DNA of 64,000 nt, from NCBI RefSeq assembly GCF_024707505.1, contig NZ_CP102604.1, positions 124,001 through 188,000 on the forward strand, in the 5' to 3' direction. Position 1 is the stretch's first letter. Each line of letters begins with the position of its first letter. A program made the translations under genes and the position numbers. The stretch comes from Pantoea sp. SOD02. Lineage in GTDB: Bacteria > Pseudomonadota > Gammaproteobacteria > Enterobacterales > Enterobacteriaceae. Of this stretch, positions 61,948 to 64,000 are shown in pieces. The notes beneath the pieces are model-generated. The model was not told the DNA's origin. It was given only the letters and a program-made list of their open reading frames with translations, and did no database searches.

Positions 61948-62885
61948 GCTGGCGGTTGACCTTGATAGACTTCACGCAGAATGTCGCGCGCGCCGCCATC
62001 CAGCAGCTCTTCGGCCAGCGAAATGCCCATTTTTTCGGCGTGATCGCGTGGACCACGACGCTCGCCCATCACCATTTGACTGCCGTCCGGTGAGCCGACT
62101 AATCCGCGCAGCCACAGCTGATCGTCTTCCAGCACCGCGAAGCTGCCGATTGGCACCTGACAACCGCCTTCCAGCCGCGTATTCATCGCACGTTCGGCAC
62201 GCACGCACACGGCAGTATCGTCGTGATTCAACGCCTGTAGCAGCGTAATTAATTGTTCATCATCCACGCGGCATTCAATGCCGACAGCGCCTTGACCTAC
62301 AGCGGGCAGGGAAATCTCTGCAGGCATTGCCTGACGAATGCGATCTTCCAGCCCTAAACGCTTCAAACCCGCCGCCGCCAGAATGATGGCGTCATATTCA
62401 CCGGCATCGAGTTTGCCAAGACGCGTGCCGACGTTGCCGCGCAGCGAGCGAATCACTAAATCCGGACGGCGGGCGCTAAGCTGACACTGGCGGCGCAGGC
62501 TGGACGTCCCGACAACTGCGCCTTGCGGCAGCTCATCAATGCTGTTGTAACGATTGGAGACGAAAGCATCGCGCGGATCTTCACGCTCGCAAATGGTCAC
62601 CAGACCGAGACCTTCTGGAAAATCGATCGGCACATCTTTCATCGAGTGAACGGCGAGATCGGCGCGCCCTTCCAGCATTGCCAGCTCGAGCTCTTTAACG
62701 AACAGCCCTTTGCCGCCAACCTTTGCCAGTGGCGTATCAAGAATGACATCACCTTTGGTGACCATCGGCAGCAGCTCAACTTGCAGACCCGGATGAGCCG
62801 CCATCAGGCGCTGCTGGACATATTGTGCCTGCCACAGAGCAAGGGGACTTTGTCTGGTAGCAATTCTGAAAATTTTGTTTAACAT
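61944..62885 (-). CDS. hemC: Hydroxymethylbilane synthase (porphobilinogen deaminase)
   Basis: Polymerises four porphobilinogens to hydroxymethylbilane. With the ATG at 62885 ([20 protein letters not shown]) it has 313 residues, exactly as E. coli; an upstream in-frame ATG at 62897 adds four residues and cannot be excluded, because no clear ribosome-binding site decides. Conserved: the active-site AVHSMKDVP (with Asp), [19 protein letters not shown], and the dipyrromethane-cofactor cysteine in [10 protein letters not shown]. First gene of hemCDXY and divergent from cyaA, as in E. coli. Confidence 0.96.
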   Translation of the reverse strand: MLNKIFRIATRQSPLALWQAQYVQQRLMAAHPGLQVELLPMVTKGDVILDTPLAKVGGKGLFVKELELAMLEGRADLAVHSMKDVPIDFPEGLGLVTICEREDPRDAFVSNRYNSIDELPQGAVVGTSSLRRQCQLSARRPDLVIRSLRGNVGTRLGKLDAGEYDAIILAAAGLKRLGLEDRIRQAMPAEISLPAVGQGAVGIECRVDDEQLITLLQALNHDDTAVCVRAERAMNTRLEGGCQVPIGSFAVLEDDQLWLRGLVGSPDGSQMVMGERRGPRDHAEKMGISLAEELLDGGARDILREVYQGQPPA

Positions 62886-63201
62886 GCTGTTAACCATTTT
62901 GATCGTTCATCGAATATCCTATCATTGATAGGGGAATGCTGTCAGTTTCAACGGATTGAAAAGGCCGCGATGTCAGACTGTGCCTGGATCTTGCGGGTCG
63001 CAGTTTAGAGTCGAAGTCTGAAAAAAGCAGAGCTACGGTCGGAACATGCTAAACTGTTAAGTAGCGCAACTTTCTTTACGGTCAATCCTCCAGGTGTTAG
63101 ATTGATCACGTTTCCAGCAATTATTTGCCCAATATCTTTATTATTAAGCGGCAAAATTCGGAAACAGGGTGCTTAACACTGGGACAATCAGGCGAAACGT
63201 C
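62886..63201. promoter_or_regulatory. hemC/cyaA divergent control region
   Basis: 316 bases with promoters for both heme and cAMP synthesis genes. A perfect 15-base palindrome CCTATCA-T-TGATAGG stands at 62918-62932, close to hemC. A CRP site lies at 63092-63113. No gene is apparent. Confidence 0.6.
63092..63113 (+). promoter_or_regulatory. CRP site controlling cyaA
   Basis: GGTGTTAGATTGATCACGTTT, starting at A63092, has a strong right half TGATCAC and matches the position and sequence of the CRP site of the E. coli cyaA P2 promoter, through which CRP-cAMP represses cyaA. It ends 88 bases before the TTG start. Confidence 0.75.
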
Positions 63202-64000
63202 TTGTACCTCTACATTGAGACACTGAAACAGAGACTGGATGCGATTAACCAGCTGCGTGTAGATCGCGCACTGGCTGCCATGGGACCTGCTTTCCAGCAA
63301 GTCTACAGTCTGCTGCCAACATTATTGCACTACCATCATCCACTGATGCCTGGCTACGTTGAAGGTAACGTTCCGCATGGCGTCTGCCTCTACACGCCCG
63401 ATGAAAACCAACTTCAGCTGCTGCAGAACTTAGCGGGCGGTCAACCGCTCGAGCTCGGCTCTGCCGTGGCAGGCGAACGTCCGATTACCGGCATTTACTC
63501 AATGGGCAGCACCTCGTCCGTTGGGCAAAACAGCATCTCCGATCTTGATATCTGGGTGTGCCACCAATCGTGGCTGGATAATGAAGAGCGACTCAATCTG
63601 CAGCGTAAGTGTACGCTGTTGCAGAAATGGTGTGTGTCGATGGGTGTGGAAGTTAGCTTCTTCCTGATTGACGAGAACCGTTTCCGCCACAATGAAAGCG
63701 GCAGCCTCGGCGGTGAAGATTGCGGTTCTACCCAACATATTTTGCTGCTGGATGAGTTTTACCGTACCGCCGTGCGTATGGCGGGTAAACGCATCCTGTG
63801 GAACATGGTGCCTGGCGAAGAGGAGCACCATTACGACGATTACGTCATGTCGCTCTATTCACAAGGCGTACTGACGCCGAATGAGTGGCTGGATCTCGGC
63901 GGGCTTGGCACGTTATCAGCGGAAGAGTACTTCGGTGCCAGCTTGTGGCAGCTGTATAAAAGTATCGATTCGCCGTACAAAGCGGTGCTGAAAACCCTGC
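63202..64000 (+). CDS. cyaA: Class I adenylate cyclase CyaA (3' end beyond the window)
   Basis: Makes cAMP from ATP. About 266 codons are visible. Translation begins at TTG 63202, giving (M)[27 protein letters not shown] as in E. coli, whose cyaA also uses UUG; AGGCGAAACG precedes it with the same spacing. The catalytic nucleotidyltransferase motif appears as [19 protein letters not shown], with GS and Dx[27 protein letters not shown] is fully conserved in its parts. The frame remains open to the end of the window, where the regulatory C-terminal half is missing. Divergent from hemC. Confidence 0.95.
   Translation, partial: MYLYIETLKQRLDAINQLRVDRALAAMGPAFQQVYSLLPTLLHYHHPLMPGYVEGNVPHGVCLYTPDENQLQLLQNLAGGQPLELGSAVAGERPITGIYSMGSTSSVGQNSISDLDIWVCHQSWLDNEERLNLQRKCTLLQKWCVSMGVEVSFFLIDENRFRHNESGSLGGEDCGSTQHILLLDEFYRTAVRMAGKRILWNMVPGEEEHHYDDYVMSLYSQGVLTPNEWLDLGGLGTLSAEEYFGASLWQLYKSIDSPYKAVLKTL

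Overview
This window is a chromosomal segment of an enterobacterium, most likely Pantoea, Erwinia or a close relative (Erwiniaceae). Most proteins look near-colinear with Escherichia coli K-12 orthologues: dpp, bcs, dctA, kdgK, rep-gppA-rhlB-trxA-rho, the enterobacterial common antigen (ECA) cluster, argX-hisR-leuT-proM, glmZ, hemCDXY and cyaA. The differences are a second cellulose operon of type I (with bcsD) and the absence of rffG/rffH from the ECA cluster. Genus is an inference; no rRNA or other marker gene is present.

Layout. (1) 1-2910: 3' end of dppC, then dppD and dppF, closed by an intrinsic terminator. (2) 3336-14794: type I cellulose operon bcsP-Q-A-B-C-D-Z on the + strand. (3) 14811-15574: a palindromic REP-like pair and a HigBA-type toxin-antitoxin module. 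(4) 15617-28381: E. coli-like type II cellulose locus, with bcsR-Q-A-B-C on the - strand and bcsE-F-G diverging on the + strand. It lacks its own bcsZ and is inverted relative to the K-12 order, with REP-like pairs at both ends. (5) 28629-39257: pdeK, dctA, yhjJ, an alpha/beta hydrolase, kdgK, pdeH and yhjG. (6) 39258-46630: ppiC, rep, gppA, rhlB, trxA and rho. (7) 46804-57647: ECA cluster wecA-wzzE-wecB-wecC-wecD-wecE-wzxE-wecF-wzyE-wecG, with a 16-codon scar where rffG and rffH would lie. (8) 57757-58304: tRNA operon Arg(CCG)-His(GTG)-Leu(CAG)-Pro(TGG). (9) 58370-58783: the small RNA GlmZ with a sigma-54-type promoter and three GlrR-like sites. (10) 58804-64000: hemC-D-X-Y on the - strand and the 5' part of cyaA on the + strand.

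How the genes work together. The two cellulose machines both carry an intact c-di-GMP-binding PilZ motif in BcsA. BcsE of the type II locus has an RxxD c-di-GMP site, and two EAL phosphodiesterase genes (pdeK, pdeH) lie within 9 kb, so much of this region concerns c-di-GMP control of exopolysaccharide. Type I would add the BcsD/BcsP scaffold linked to crystalline cellulose. Type II carries BcsG, which in E. coli makes phosphoethanolamine cellulose. The ECA genes build a second surface glycan; their dTDP-sugar precursor must come from rml/rfb genes outside this window.

Most striking observations: the paired, oppositely oriented cellulose systems separated by a toxin-antitoxin module and bounded by palindromic repeats; the different P-loops of the two BcsQ paralogues; and the fossil rffH 3' end that now bridges wecC and wecD. 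No phage, integrase, insertion sequence, CRISPR array or rRNA gene was seen.
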